Positions 32,581 to 45,541 of a stretch of 64,000 bases of DNA are shown one piece after another. Every line of letters begins with the position of its first letter. Within the stretch, counting starts at the first letter, position 1. The stretch is taken from contig CM053329.1 of NCBI GenBank assembly GCA_028583605.1, positions 5,890,001 to 5,954,000 of the forward strand. Direction: 5' to 3'. Position numbers and translations under genes: made by a program. The notes under the pieces were generated by a model. It was not told where the DNA came from, ran no database searches, and saw only the letters and a program-made list of their open reading frames with translations. This stretch comes from Dastarcus helophoroides (lineage: Eukaryota > Arthropoda > Insecta > Coleoptera > Bothrideridae).

Positions 32581-33570
32581 TTTTTCAAGGCATTTAGCAA
32601 AGACTGGAACTTGCCTCTTTTTTGTAAATTAACATCTTATGGCTTCTATCGGGTCTCTGTTATTTATATTTTATTTTCTGAATGTTATACGTCTTCAGGT
32701 CGTAGATGATATCTCACGTAAGACATTTAGAATTACTAAAGGGACGCGGCTAGGGGTTTATTACTTCCTACCCTATTTCTATTACACATAAACAATTTCT
32801 TAGCTTCACATTCTAAACCGATAGTATATTAGTTTCACAGATAATAGTAGCTTAATAGTAGATTAGCTTCTCCTCGAAAAACCATTATCAGTCGCTGTTT
32901 TAGCCAGACAACGGGAAAAATAGATCTAGATGATTAATTATGATCTTGACATAGTTATGGAACTGGGGAACAAAAAATTTGCCTTCAAATCTCACTCTGC
33001 CATTTTCTCAAAGACAACTTTAAGGAATAACGCAACTGGCATTCTCAGACAAAAAAGCCCTTCATATGAAATCTAAGCTATCTTTTCTAGAAATCAGCAC
33101 TAACTTTTCATGGAATAACCATGTGCCCGCGATTGCCCTACCTGCCTCTCAGAGGTTCGGTTTCCTTTTTCGAATGTCACAAGTAGATACCTCACATCAG
33201 TAACAGGTACTCACTCGCTATAAAGTCTAAGTAAGACCATCACTAGAATAATGCTTTAATGCATGAAGTTTGGCTTAAACACATATTGGTTATTTTTTAT
33301 GCGACTTAAAGGAGAGCAATTTATTCAATTGATGATAAAAGTTTCACGGAGCAAGGCAGATATATGGCGACTTGTTCCATTCCTACAAGTATTTTCATGG
33401 ATACGTTCATAACAACTTTTTTGCTTTGGTCCTCAGAAACATTGAAGACAGTCAAAGACGGAAACAACTTGCTACTGTGATAAAATGGCACAATCAGACT
33501 TCTATCTATAGATACCGCTTTTCTGTAGAATTTTCCAGTCTTCAAATCAGAATTCTTTACGATAATCAAA
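32580..33570 (+). pseudogene. Non-LTR reverse transcriptase fragment, same family as 14900-15370
   Basis: Plus-strand RT debris in several frames. KAFSKDWNLPLFCKLTSYGF covers the first palm region (the catalytic aspartate of KAFD is lost). LLPTLFLLHINNFLASHSKP precedes a destroyed FADD site. LEISTNFSWNNHV and ASQRFGFLFR match the conserved thumb region after the palm. The C-terminal part contains FHSYKYFHGYVHNNF, like the LFYRYYHG block of this RT group. Multiple stops. Shares long nucleotide words with the fragment at 14900-15370. Confidence 0.6.
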
Positions 33571-33574
33571 ACTT

Positions 33575-36560
33575 ATCCTAATGACAGTTGCTCGCCATGT
33601 ACGTTCATTTTCACCTCCTACTCGCAGTGTTTCAAGAGTGAATGGATTATACTAAAATTAATTCTCTTACAATATTGTTTTATTGTTAATGCAAGCCAAA
33701 GTGTCATACGAACAGAAGTCAATCGTTATTAACGAGATCGTTTTGCTTTACTCAAGTTACTTGTTTTAACTATTACCCCAGTGTACCTAAGTAAAATTTC
33801 TTCTAAAGATAGTTACTTTTCAAATACATTCTTTAATTTATATCTTATTTTTACCACGATATAAGATTTACATTCCAATATCTAACATATTATGTATTAC
33901 AAAAAAGATACTGCAATATCAATACATCTTATCTGTTTTGTAATCTAGTTCCTAATTGTTTCAGAAGAGCGATTTTATTTCCAAAGGTTAGTATTCAAAG
34001 CAAAATAAATAAGGGGCTTTTAACTGCAACTAAAATGTTTAACCTTTACTTAATACTGTTTGCTGATTTTTTTTCTTTTCGATGAAAAGGAATAAAACAG
34101 GAAATTCTCTAACAATTTTTAAGACTTTGTGAGTAATCTGATATTATAGGATTCACGTTATGTAATCATCATCATAGTCAAGCAGCTGTACAGCATTGGA
34201 AAATTTACTAGTTAAGTCTGTTCAACATGTAATGAACAAAGTACTTACTAGGTTTCCGCGAGGACAATTAAAGACGGCTATAGTGGATACTGTTTCAAAA
34301 TTTCATAGCTCGAACGCTCGTCAGATTATGACCGCGCCCAATCAACTCGGGTAAAACGTAACTAGCACCTTTTCGTAGCATATGGAGTGAATAACGCATT
34401 AGTAACTAATAAAAAAATAAATATTTTTATATTATTTGACTGCATAGAGCTGAAAATAATTGCATATTTAATTATTCGTTATTAAATATGTTTTTTATTT
34501 ACAAAGCTTTTATCGGTATCACATGTTTTCCTCATAGACTCACAAAACTCAAGATTCTTGGTCGTCGAAAAATATCTCTTGGAGACCACCTACTTTATAA
34601 GACTTGTACCAATATCTTCTCAAAATATTCCGCGCTGTCCGCAATTACAGATTAACCTTTGCAGTGAGCTATATTCATCCAATAGTTATTCGGCTATTTT
34701 CTTTGAATCTAGATGTTTGCTTGGAAAAACAGCGCCCTGAGTTTTTGAAATACTAAAATTTGTTCCTTATTAAGAAATTCAAAAATGATTCGGTGAGTAT
34801 AACTATTGTTTAAGTGTGCAGATTGTAGCAACTGTACTATATTACCATATTTGGTTTAAAGTTAAGACCAAAGGCTCTAAATGCTACAGAAATAGAGTAG
34901 GACCCGCAGGAGGCAGTCCAGCCTCTGCAAAAACTTCTGCATTAATCCTAAATGTTCCAGAATTGGCCTTTATGGTTTCTGTCTTCTAAAAAGTTGTAAA
35001 TTACATATAGAGACCCATTAGAAGTTTATAAAATATTAAATTTGCCGAGAAAAGACTGATGCTAAATTCTTCCAAGTGTTTCGAATATCAAATATAAAAG
35101 TTAGTTATTAAATTACTGACTCTTTTGTAATACTTTTTAATAAAACGGAGCAAATTTAGATAAAACTAATGTCGGTTTTGGATATTCCAGCCAAAATTGC
35201 AAAAATGTTCTAGTCGGAATGAAGTGTTCAATTCCTTTTTCCAATAATTAGTTCGCATCAAAAACATTTTTATTCAATAAAAAATGTGCTTGATACATTT
35301 CCTGAAATTGCGCTTATTTCATTTGGGGAAGCAACACTGTAAAGAGTCTGATTTTTTTACGAGACAAAGAGAAGTCTCCGCTTTGCAAATATGCCCACTG
35401 CATGAGGATACTATTGCTCCGGTCACCAAGGAAACGTCAACCATATTCTGAATTTGAAAGACTGAAATCTGCATTCACACTAAAAGTTATTCTAATTGTA
35501 CAGGATGTGAATAGTATAAGTGCTCATATTTTAGAATAGACTAGCATACATAAAACTGAACAAAAAACACCTTATATAACATGAATTTTAAACCTAACCA
35601 ATTTCGAGAAAAAATTATTGAATTCCTTTAGGTGACACAACAAATATTTGATTGATAAAGAAATATCGGCATAGTTTTGTGCATAAAATGCCATAAAATG
35701 TAATTTTAACCGCTTTTTTAAGTCCGTTTATGTTTAACTAAAAAAGAATAATTGATTTTATCAATCCGTAAAATTAGATAAAATTGAATTCGCACAATTT
35801 GACAATAACGTCATGAAATGGTGGGTGCTTGGACCATGACATTTTTAATTCGAATTTTTCATTTTACACATGTATTAATTTACCATTTGCATAAAAGCCT
35901 TTTTTTAACCAGAAGGTTAAAGAATTGTATTTTTAAGCTAAAAAAAAGCTAACTGTATATTTTATTCACAAGATAGAATATGACTTATAAAATGTAAGAA
36001 ATAATTTTATCCTAATAAATAAATAACGGGCGAAAGTATATTTAACAGAAATTCGTGAGGTGCGATATAAAACATACTAAGATTAATTCGGATGTAACTC
36101 TTCCGCGTAAGGCAAGTTGGGTTATTTTAACTAATTTGCCTAATGTTAGTAGTGTCTGGATTTGTTTTACATCATGACAAGGGGATATAAATATTTTAGG
36201 AAACTATTTACATATATGTAGAAGCATGAGTATAATTTCAATTAATGCGAGTAAAATGAATTTTCCGTCAAAAGCCGCAAACTTAAATTGCCACTTACTA
36301 TTAACACTATTCATGAAGGTAGACATACATATATTTGAAAGGTTTGCATAATTTAAGGCTAATTTTCGTACAACTTAATTATGTAAAAATATTGATAACA
36401 AAGCATTGTGTTTCTGCATGCAGATCTGCAGGTGAGGTATATTTACACTTGACAGCAGAATGGTAGCCTCTACCAGAACCCAATTAAAAATCTTAACACA
36501 ATGCCACATCAATCAATTAAATATTACGATAAGTCACGTTAGTTATTAAGCGCGTACAAC
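33575..36560. other. Intergenic stretch, no gene recognised
   Basis: About 3 kb of AT-rich sequence. I see no exon with splice sites, no transposase or RT motif and no paired repeat ends. A lone TACAGGATGTGAATAG word near 35498 resembles TA-flanked transposon ends but has no partner. Confidence 0.4.
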
Positions 36561-36565
36561 TTGTC

Positions 36566-36573
36566 TATATAAA
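36566..36573 (+). promoter_or_regulatory. TATA-like box upstream of a small ORF
   Basis: TATATAAA about 210 bases before the ATG of the 39-codon ORF at 36781. The call is made only from the word and from the locally higher GC content downstream. Confidence 0.2.
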
Positions 36574-36780
36574 TTTATTTTATTAAAGCTCTATCGTTGA
36601 TCTTAAGCGGGTTCCTATTACGTTTGATTTATTACCTGTTGAAGCTAATCACAAGTTTTAAAAGCATTCTCTTTATCAGCTGTAATTACACCAACACCAC
36701 GTCAAATTAAGTTCGAATCACCGTTCGATTTGTTTAACTACTTTTCCAAGTCGAAGATTTCAGGTTAATATAGCGTCGCA

Positions 36781-36900
36781 ATGAACATTTGCGAAAAGCA
36801 CCACCCACGTTACGACGCCACCATTGGTGCTTTCAACGCCCACTTGTTGAATTTGGGATTTTCATTTGAGCCATGGGGTGCTTTCAGGATACGCCTTTAA
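36781..36900 (+). CDS. Possible 39-codon small ORF of unknown function
   Basis: The ORF begins MNICEKHHPRYDATIGAFNA and ends at TAA. The region 36700-36960 is richer in GC than the surrounding 5 kb, has mixed amino-acid composition and is preceded by a TATA-like word. I do not recognise the peptide and see no signal peptide or transmembrane segment. It could be a micropeptide, part of an exon of a longer gene on either strand, or chance. Confidence 0.2.
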   Translation: MNICEKHHPRYDATIGAFNAHLLNLGFSFEPWGAFRIRL

Positions 36901-36904
36901 TCTG

Positions 36905-38530
36905 CCGCCGAAAGGAAAATTGTCACCAACTGATTGTCAGGGACGACTGATTTGCACTTATTTTAAATAGCGAAATCCCACTTATATTTTTGAAGCAATT
37001 CATAATCTTATTATGCCTTAAAAGAATTAATTTTATGCAAGTATGACGTCCACAATTGTTTTAAAATAATTATTACTTTTTTCGATACTGCCAATAACTT
37101 ATAAAAATTTGCCTCGTTTTTTACATTTGTTAAAATTGATTACTTAGGGGCGATAATAGTGTAGCATTGTTGTCTATTAACATGAAAAGTATCAAATTTA
37201 AGTTCAAATAATGTATACCCGCAACATAAATAAATTATAAGAAACTTAGCACTTATTTTGATATTGGTAATTTGATGAATAATTTGCTAATTATTTATAT
37301 TAAGACATATTGTAAAATGACGTAAAAATAGAATGCGATTCCAAATTTAGAACTTTAATATCTAATATTAGAAACGACGTAAAGAAAAATATCTAATGCA
37401 TCATAACCAGATCGGAAATAACCAAAAGAAACATAATAGAACATGTATTTACATAGTAAGCCGCATCATTTTCCAGACTTATACAAGAGGGAATTCAGTA
37501 AAGAAATAAGTATTTATTTATTTATGAAAAATAGTAACTTCTTGGATATTGGCGTATCGTCAGTTGAGAAGCTTGAAGGCTTTCCAGATCTTTCCATATT
37601 TTTTAAGTTTAAAAGCGATTTGAAAATTTTGAATTACAAATCATCCTTTGGAAGGTAATCTAGTAGATACAATTACTCCAAACCACTTGTACCTTCTTTC
37701 TTTCTGGTACAAGTGTTCCTACTATTTATTCATTTTTTTGCTCTTTGAATCATACACATAAACCAATCATCTCTAGTCAAAAAATATAATGGAACAACAT
37801 TTTTTTAATTATATTCTAACAGAATCAATAAGTGCTTAAGTTATTTAGTCGCGTTTGTTTGCGTTGTTTCATGAAAAAGTGAGACCTTTTGGACATGTGC
37901 AGTTCCTTATAAACTAAACTAGCTATTACCCATAAATTCGTCTGAGGATTCAAGTGAATAATTAGAATTTAAAAGAAAAACTGTCCAAAATTAAAAAGAG
38001 TTTTTATTTCTTGAGTTGACGGATGCATTAAGTCGGCTTTAATGTTTTTATTGGTATCTGCAATAGATGGTGCTGTCGATCAAATATGCTTTATTATTTC
38101 TAAAATTTGAGTTACCGTTGCACTCTTTAAAATACGGGAGATTTCTTTCCAAATATGGATTTACCAAAATGTGAAAGAACCCTTAAAATACGGAAGATCT
38201 GTCAAGTACCACCGCAGAGAAGCCAAAAAGAGAGGGAGTTGCGCCCTATCACGTTATGAAGCTGTCAAACTTCCTCTTAAAGAATCGTACCTGCTATTAA
38301 GTTTGGCCCCTTATTGTTAGATGACGCCATCGTCGTGTTGTCTTTGCCATGTTTTGCATTTATTTCTATAGAAAATAAATCATGCCATATGCGCGAGCAT
38401 AGGACATCGAGAAAGTAGCGGACTTTCTGGCAATACAAATTAGGGCTACATTTCAGGATTCCAAAATATTTTGTTTTATACAATTTTTTGCCCAATACTC
38501 AAAATTTACAAGAAATGATCATCCCTCTCC
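36905..38530. other. Intergenic stretch, no gene recognised
   Basis: AT-rich. The open frames at 37443-37658 (plus) and 38277-38495 (minus) match nothing and lack splice or signal features. Confidence 0.4.
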
Positions 38531-38531
38531 T

Positions 38532-41046
38532 CAGGCCCGTAACCAGGATTTTGCGATCTTTCTGTTAAAACTACCTAGACTTTATTTGCGTTTAGGTTAG
38601 AGCTAAGAATTATTATTGTATACAAGTATACTAAAATATAAAAAAATACACTAAAAACATTTCTAGAGTCTTACTCTTCTAACCTTCTGACAAAGTAATT
38701 TAGCAACAATGTTGCCTATTTATCTTAATTTAATTTCTAAATAAAAACAGATGTGTGGTAAGATGATAAAATTACTCGAAAGATAATCCTTTTCCCAAAT
38801 TTATTGGAAGATTAGATTTTTTTTTAGTTCAAGTTTCCTCTTAACGTCCAACTCTTTTTCTAACTGGCAACAACTTCAATTCCTACGTTTTTTATTTTGG
38901 GCAATTTTGGGAATTATTGGTGCTATCTAAATTTGCAATGTCGAAATGTATTTGATTCTTCCGAATTTCGAAAAAATGTTCTTGGGCTAAAGTTATTTAT
39001 CATTTTTCTGTAAGTTTTATCTTTAATCTCAAAATTTCGACCTTTTTTGGAGATTTTCAATTTGAATTAGATTTTTTGTTAAATGTGAAATATGTTAATA
39101 CTTTTACAATTTTTTCTCAAAATTCAAAGATTAAAATCTTGGTATTTACTTTAAATCTTCAAATATTTTTTAAACCTCGTTTCTTTCTATAAACCTGGTT
39201 TTTGGAAAAAGTTTAATTACGATCGTGTTTATACTTAAAAATAACCAAAATGCATTATTGAACATTTCTGAAAATATTAACATTTTTAAAAATTTTGAAT
39301 TTCCGAACAAAATTAGGATATGTTAATTCTTAACAAATTTACCTGTTCGAACACAACATTTTTAGATTTTTAAATTCGAAGTTTTAGAAATGAGTTAACA
39401 TTAAGAATAACTTTCTAAATCTGAAGAAAATTAAAAAAAAAGTGTTGAAATCAAAATGTTCTAAAAAAATCTCTAATTTCCAAAAGATAAAATCTATTAA
39501 CAGAACTTAATAACACTCAACATTTTGTCTTGAAACAAAATTCAAAAAATAAATATTTATATTTCCTGAAACTTTTAGTGTTTTCTCAAAATGACCAAGG
39601 GATTTTTTATAAATTAAATATCTAGAAAGAAAGTCAAAACATTTTGAAGAAGACTGAATTTTGAACCAGTGCTAATGTAAAATTTTTTCAAAATTTCGAC
39701 TTTAATCTTGAAATGTTTAAGCTCGCCGTAAAAAGTTGTAAAAATTTTATAAATCAAGTTTTTCAAAAGGTATGAATTTAAAGTTAAAATGTCGTGATTA
39801 GAATTAAAAAAAAAATCTTAATTAAAGTTGAAATTTGATAACTAAGATAAAAATTTCAATATTTTTTGGAAGTTTTCACTTGGAAGCCAAATTTTGGAGA
39901 AAAAAATTGAATTTTCGAAATCGTAATCAAAATATAAACAAATCAACATCATAACGAAAAATGTCGAAATTTCTTATTATAAAGTTAAAACTTTTTGAAA
40001 AATTTAAAAATTTCAAATTCAGCTAATGAGTTGAAATTGTTAAAAAAATCCTGAATTTTTCAACTTGAAAATGCTTAAGTTTTGTGTAAAACTCAAAGTT
40101 TATAAAAGAATCGACATTTTAGACATTTTTTTTTAAGTTCAATCGCCGTGTTTGAAAAATTATAGAAGAAATTCATATAAATAACTTATTAAAAAATGTT
40201 TTCTTAAAATAATGGCTTATAAAAGATTTTGATTTTTTAGTAAAGGGCCGAATTGAAAATTTAAATTTTTAAATTCCGAAACTGTGAAACTGTTATTGCA
40301 AAATCCAAGTTTTTCTCAAAATTTGGTGATAATTCTCGAAAAATCGCTCCTATAAATTTCCAGTTCTTCTCAAAATTTGAATTTTTTTTTCAAAATGGGG
40401 ATTAAAGCTTGAAAAGGCTTGAAAATTCAACATTATTTTAATAAAATTCAAAATGTAAGATTGAAATTTCAGATAAAAAAAGAAATATCAAGAGAAGATT
40501 AAATTTTTCTAGAAGCGAAATCTCAGATTTAAAAGTCAAAATTTTGGAAAAAATCCGAATGAATTTTAGGTAAAGATTTAGGGCGAAAATTCGAGAATGA
40601 ACTCGAAATTTTAAGAACTTCTTTGTTTGAAAATGATTTACTCCTTCCGAATATCCTGAATATAACTAATCTATTTTGTTTTTAAATTCGACTGAGATAT
40701 CAAAACGTTTTTTTTTGTTAATTGTGAGTTTTAGCATGTTAATGCCTTTTTTAGGAGTATTTTTTCCCTTTATGATGCCTTCTTTAGCTTTTCCTAATTG
40801 CCTAATTTAACATTATGCTCACCTTATTACTTTGCTCGATTGTGCCTAAAATCCTGTCTCTAATAATAAGAAATGGCGCCAGATTTGAAAAAAGGACATC
40901 TTTGCATTTCAGTACGAAAACAAAATGATCCTTTAAGAATGGTTTTTAAAAAGGTCGCACATCTAAAAATTCGATTCTATCTAGTGTAAAGCCAAAAAAT
41001 TTCAGGGGGGGCTGCAGTCCCCTAGCCCCCTCTGGTTGCGAGCCTG
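38532..41046. mobile_element. hAT-like non-autonomous element with 8-bp target duplication
   Basis: 2.5 kb. Left end CAGGCCCGTAACCAGGATTT, right end inverse of CAGGCTCGCAACCAGAGGGG. The flanks are CCTCTCCT (38524-38531) and CCTCCCCT (41047-41054), an 8-bp duplication with one mismatch, as expected of hAT transposons. Ends of the form CAGGCCCGTA.CCAGG are familiar from insect hAT elements (memory). The interior, about 38930-40650, is degenerate AT-rich repeat and no transposase can be read, so the element is non-autonomous. Confidence 0.65.
38930..40650. repeat. Degenerate AT-rich quasi-tandem repeat, block 3 (core of the hAT-like element)
   Basis: 1.7 kb of loosely repeating AAATTTTGAA / TTCGAAATTTT words at roughly 25-35 base spacing on both strands. 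No unit is exact. Stops in every frame. Confidence 0.55.
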
Positions 41047-41054
41047 CCTCCCCT

Positions 41055-42280
41055 TATTTCTTAGGTTGAGGTAATATTTCCATTTATTTAATAAAGTTAA
41101 TAAATATACATTATTGAAAAATGGCAGGTGTTTTTGAAAGTTTTATAGTTGTTGAAAAATAAATAAATATACATAAGTGGAATTGTTTATTTTGGGGAGC
41201 CATTCAGGCACATATTTACATAGAAAAGAGTAGAAAATAGAACTTGAGGATTGGGTCCTCAAGTGCTAATGGTGCACAACAAATTGATAAAAATTGCACA
41301 AAAATAATTTGGAAAGAATAATCCCAATATATCAAACATACCAGAAGTGGAACCTTTTCTTTCCTGGTATGGTTATCCTTTTAAGTTACCGTAACGTTCT
41401 GTACTTACTGCACCTCTTCTATTTTTGTGCCACTTTTTTAATTCGAATTTACCAAGCGATCTCATCGCATTTTAGAACATGTAAGGAAATTTTCAAATCG
41501 ATTTTACTCGAAAATGGTACAGCTCATCAAAGTTCAGAAGTACCTCGTTCATGCAAAACATGTTGACTTTTTAAATTTTTTCCGTCAAAAGTTACAAAAT
41601 GTTTATATAAAAAAGTTAGGGTTAAAATCCTTAATCCTCTTATTCTGTTACACTTCTGATTAAAAATTTGAAACCTACCGGATGGCCAATTAATAAAGGA
41701 CTCAAGGATCTCAGCAATGAATCACTTCACAGCTTTGGAAAAATGCTTTGAACAAGAAAAATTGCTGGAAAATATTTTTGAAATTTTAAAATGACCGCTG
41801 GTAGCGTAATACATAGGACTGAATAGAAAATTAAGATTTTCTCGAAATTTTGCTTAATTGAGGCATATTGAAAATACATGCATTATAATCCTAGAGTAAT
41901 GTCGACCTGTTTTGTTTTACATTTTTTGTTCTATTTCTAAAAATAAAATGGTGGTGGCCTTAATGAAATTTAATGAATTTAGTTCATGTAAAAAGAGTGC
42001 TATTTATTCTATCAATAGCACTTTCACACGTTTTTATTTTAAAATTATTGTCGCTGCTACAGCGCGTTATTTAAAATGGAGGAAGTGGCTGTTTTGGAAG
42101 CTGCATATTAGCACAATAACCAACCCAATAACAAATCCAATTGTTGCACCTCTACTAAGATACTCTAAACCATAGAATTCTGTGCCGTAGTACAGGATCC
42201 ATCCAAGACAATACCGGAAATTAATTCTAGAACAATTACAACCTGCGCAAGATTTTGAGTGCAAAATAAATTATAATTAT
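41055..42280. other. Intergenic stretch, no secure gene
   Basis: Two open frames with hydrophobic stretches (41294-41566 plus and 42067-42264 minus, the latter with GATIGFVIGLVIVLI) caught my attention, but neither has matching splice sites or a recognisable family. Confidence 0.35.
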
Positions 42281-42289
42281 TTATGTATT

Positions 42290-43400
42290 TTTTAAGAATT
42301 CCAATATTTCCAGAAATTCTTACTTTTTTTAAGCATTTTTCAAAATGTTGATTTTATTCTCGAAATTTGCCTTTCTTATCAAAATATTATTTTTTCAGAA
42401 AATAAAATGTTTTCTAAATATCAAACCCCTTCTCGAAATCTGTAAATTTTGACTTGTTTTTAAAAATTCACTATTTGCCGGAATAAATAACTTACTCCTT
42501 AAAAATTCTTTCTTTAGTTCTACTAGTTTATCCTCTCTTCAGAAAATTGGGAATTTTCTTCTAAATTTCACCGTTTATCCCAAATATTTTAAAATTTTCT
42601 TAAAATTTTGACCTTTTCTGGCAATTTTGACATTTTCAAAATAACATTGTTTTAAAAATTTCGATTTTTACCGAATTTCCTTTTTTTTTCGAGAATTTTC
42701 CCTAATTTTGTTTTCAAAATTGCGACTATTTTTTTTTGAATTAAATATTATAAGAATTTTGACATATTTGACATACAAATATTGTCCCCTAAAACCAAGA
42801 GAGTTTAAAAAACGCAGGATTTGCTTTAACGCCCTTTGGATAGCCAAGCCATTGTCTTCAGAATCATTCTTGATTCTCAGATTCCCAGATTTTTTGAAAA
42901 TTTTGACTTTTGTTGTAGAATGCAGCTTTTTATTTAAAAACTTGTCTTTATAGAAATTTTGTCGATTTATGTCAACATTTTTTTTTGAAATATTCCCATT
43001 AACCTTTCCTAGAATGCTTCTCTTTTTTTTAAGTAATTTCATCCTTTTTCTTCAAAATTAGTCTTTTTCTCCAAATTTAAATTTCATTTCCGAAATGAGA
43101 CATCTTTGCTATTAAATTTTCTCTTCAGGTTTTTTTCGAAATTCTAACTTTTTTCTCGAAACTTCGATTTAAAACTAAAACTTTCTTCAGTATTTAGCAA
43201 CATTTTCTGAGACGTATGCTTTTTCTAAAAATATCAATTTTTTTTTCATAATCCACTTCTTGGATATTTCTACTTGATCCTCAGATTTTCTGTAATTTTC
43301 AAATTAGGATTTAATTTTCAAAATGAAGCTCTTTTTAATTTGATTGAGGAAAAATTCGACTTTTTTTTCGAAATTTAGTTTTCTCGGTTGAACATAACAG
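42290..43400. repeat. Degenerate AT-rich quasi-tandem repeat, block 4
   Basis: Words like TTTTCTCGAAATTTTGAC and TTTTTCTCGAAATTTC recur every 25-35 bases, here mostly with the pyrimidine-rich side on the plus strand. A Penelope 3' tail fragment (42768-42865, minus) sits within it. Confidence 0.55.
42768..42865 (-). repeat. Penelope-like 3' tail fragment
   Basis: Reverse complement reads GAAGACAATGGCTTGGCTAT, then AAAGCAAATCC, TTTAAACTCTCTTGGTTTTA, GGGGACAATATTTG. This is the same order of blocks as in the tails at 27128-27240 and 28560-28625. Confidence 0.55.
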
Positions 43401-45020
43401 AAAATAGAATGTTGTGTGTATAAATTATCTAATACTTTTCATAAAGTTTTCTTAATTTCTTTAAGATTGTTAAGTTATACGTAATATCCTTAAAACCCCG
43501 AGTGAAAACATTTTGTTTACATATAGTTGTAGTATTTCAAGGATTTCTTTAAGGAATAATTTACAATGATATATCAATAGTTCCCAGGCGCCAAGTGCTG
43601 GCGCCATCTTATTGCATTCAATTAATTAATCAGAAATTTCAAATAAATTGTTGAGACAGTAGCCAAGATTTAAGCACTTTTTCTGTATATCCATTCTAAG
43701 TCGCGCTAACTTTGCATTCCTAATTACATTACGCTGTTTACTTAAGTTGTTGAGAAATGTTTTATTAATACAGTGTGGCGCGGCATTTTTAATATTTCGC
43801 CACATTTTTAATATGTTTTGCATTCGATATCAACTAGTCCATAATAAATGCGAAAATTTAAATGGAAGGACATAACTATATGGTAATTGCGTATTGTTGT
43901 TGGTGCCCGCCACCCATTAAGAATCGATATGTTTTAAATTGACAAGCTCATAAAAGGCAAATTTATTTTTTGTTATTTAAACAATAAACTTGAGTTCTAT
44001 AATGTGGTGTTCTTAGAAGTGTGTAATATGTAGTTAAAAGTTCTTCCTGATTAATAAAAAGCATAATGCATAAAAATTTAAGTTTAATATCGGTGTTAAA
44101 AAGAAATAATTCTCGATACAGCAATTCAGGTCTATTAAAGGAAGCAAGGATAAGCCGCTTCTTAATTTTCAAAGAAGAACAATTTACATTTTAATAAATT
44201 GATTATAGGGGAATAAATATATGGTCATTTTGACGCCTTGTTAACTCGTTTTTCTGCTATTACTTCCAGAAGAACTCATATTTTCTGATATAACTTGTAA
44301 TATGAATCATTTATGTAGTTTCAAGGCTTCAGAAAATGCAAATACAACACTTATGTAAAAATAAGTTGCTTTTTCGCATTTTTTTATTGACACATAATAT
44401 CTTCAAAGCTGTACTTGTTGCTAAATTAAGAAAACATGTTCTTGAATTTGGTACAATTTAATTGTTTTCGCTCCTAAAACTGTTTAAACATTGTTATATT
44501 GTGTCTTCTTCTTCATCACTAGGTACATACTGTCAACAGGATAATTTAGTGAGCCCAAAATTCTTTGAATTAACTTAATTCGAGAAATTAAATTAAAATG
44601 GTAAAATTAATATCACGCGCAAATGGAACATTATAACATTAATAAATTATTGTCAGTTCATTTATTTTCCCAAAGAAGTAAACGAGATCAAAAGAGTCAA
44701 TAAAATTTGGTCGAACTTTAGCTATAAACTGTTCATGATTTAATTGAATTCCACGGCTATTTTTAACGAAAATCACTAAAAATATTAAGCGCAATTTCCT
44801 AAAATACATAATCACGCAATAAAGTATGTCTACCGTTTTGTATTCCACATACCTGTCAAAGAGCCTGTAAAATTAGCTCGAGTCAATCATATGGAAAGCT
44901 AAGGAATTTCATATTTTGTAAACAATGAACTGGAGAATTATGAATGAAAACTATTAGTAGCATATGCATAAATAATACGGTTAAAAATAGGAATTCATTA
45001 AAAAACTAGTAAAATATTTC
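43401..45020. other. Intergenic stretch, possible heavily decayed coding debris
   Basis: Minus-strand open frames at 43626-43823 and 43963-44172 have composition a little like RT C-termini, but no diagnostic motif, so I do not call them. Nothing else seen. Confidence 0.3.
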
Positions 45021-45326
45021 GTATACAAGGTGCCTCACTGAAGCTCGCTTCAGTAATGGTACATCAGAAACTCTTAGAGATATGGGGTATTTTAAATTAA
45101 AAAAAAAACGTTAGGCTGTCATGAGTTATGAGAACTTTGTAAACCACCTTTCAGAATCAAATTACATTAAGCGCTTCTTGAAATATACTCAAAACTAGAA
45201 ATATGCAATTTTTTAAATTCCTCCAAACTTATTTGCTTTAAAGTCCGATGGTCCGATCCGGACCGCCGGCCAAGGTTGTACATATCAGAACTATATATTT
45301 ATTAGCGTGGAGTGACTCATGTGCAG

Positions 45327-45541
45327 GTATATGGCTCCGAAGATTGATTTAACAACTGGGTGTATTACTTTCAGTTTCTTTGTTAAATTGTTTACATTTG
45401 CGGTATATTTATAATCTATTTTAGAATAAGAAGCAACAAGTGTAACGAAAGTGCAATACATTTTCGGTATGGCTCTGAGGATTCATTTAACAACTGGGTG
45501 TATTACTTTCAGTTTCTTTGTTAAATTGTTTACATTTACGC
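45327..45541. repeat. 139-bp tandem duplication at the transposase 3' end
   Basis: A block of about 75 bases beginning TATGGCTC and containing TTTAACAACTGGGTGTATTA and the adjoining TACTTTCAGTTTCTTTGTTA occurs at about 45327-45402 and again at about 45466-45541 with few differences. The unit length is about 139 bp. The second copy runs into the transposase coding remains. Confidence 0.65.

Noticed and set aside
42067..42264. 65-codon minus frame with a transmembrane-like stretch and an acceptor-like CGCAG upstream
   Set aside because: No donor, no continuation in neighbouring sequence, no family resemblance; other frames here are equally open.
43626..44172. Minus-strand frames resembling RT C-termini
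   Set aside because: Only vague similarity in composition (RNAKLARLRM, CLNNLFEIS); no palm or thumb motif to anchor the call.
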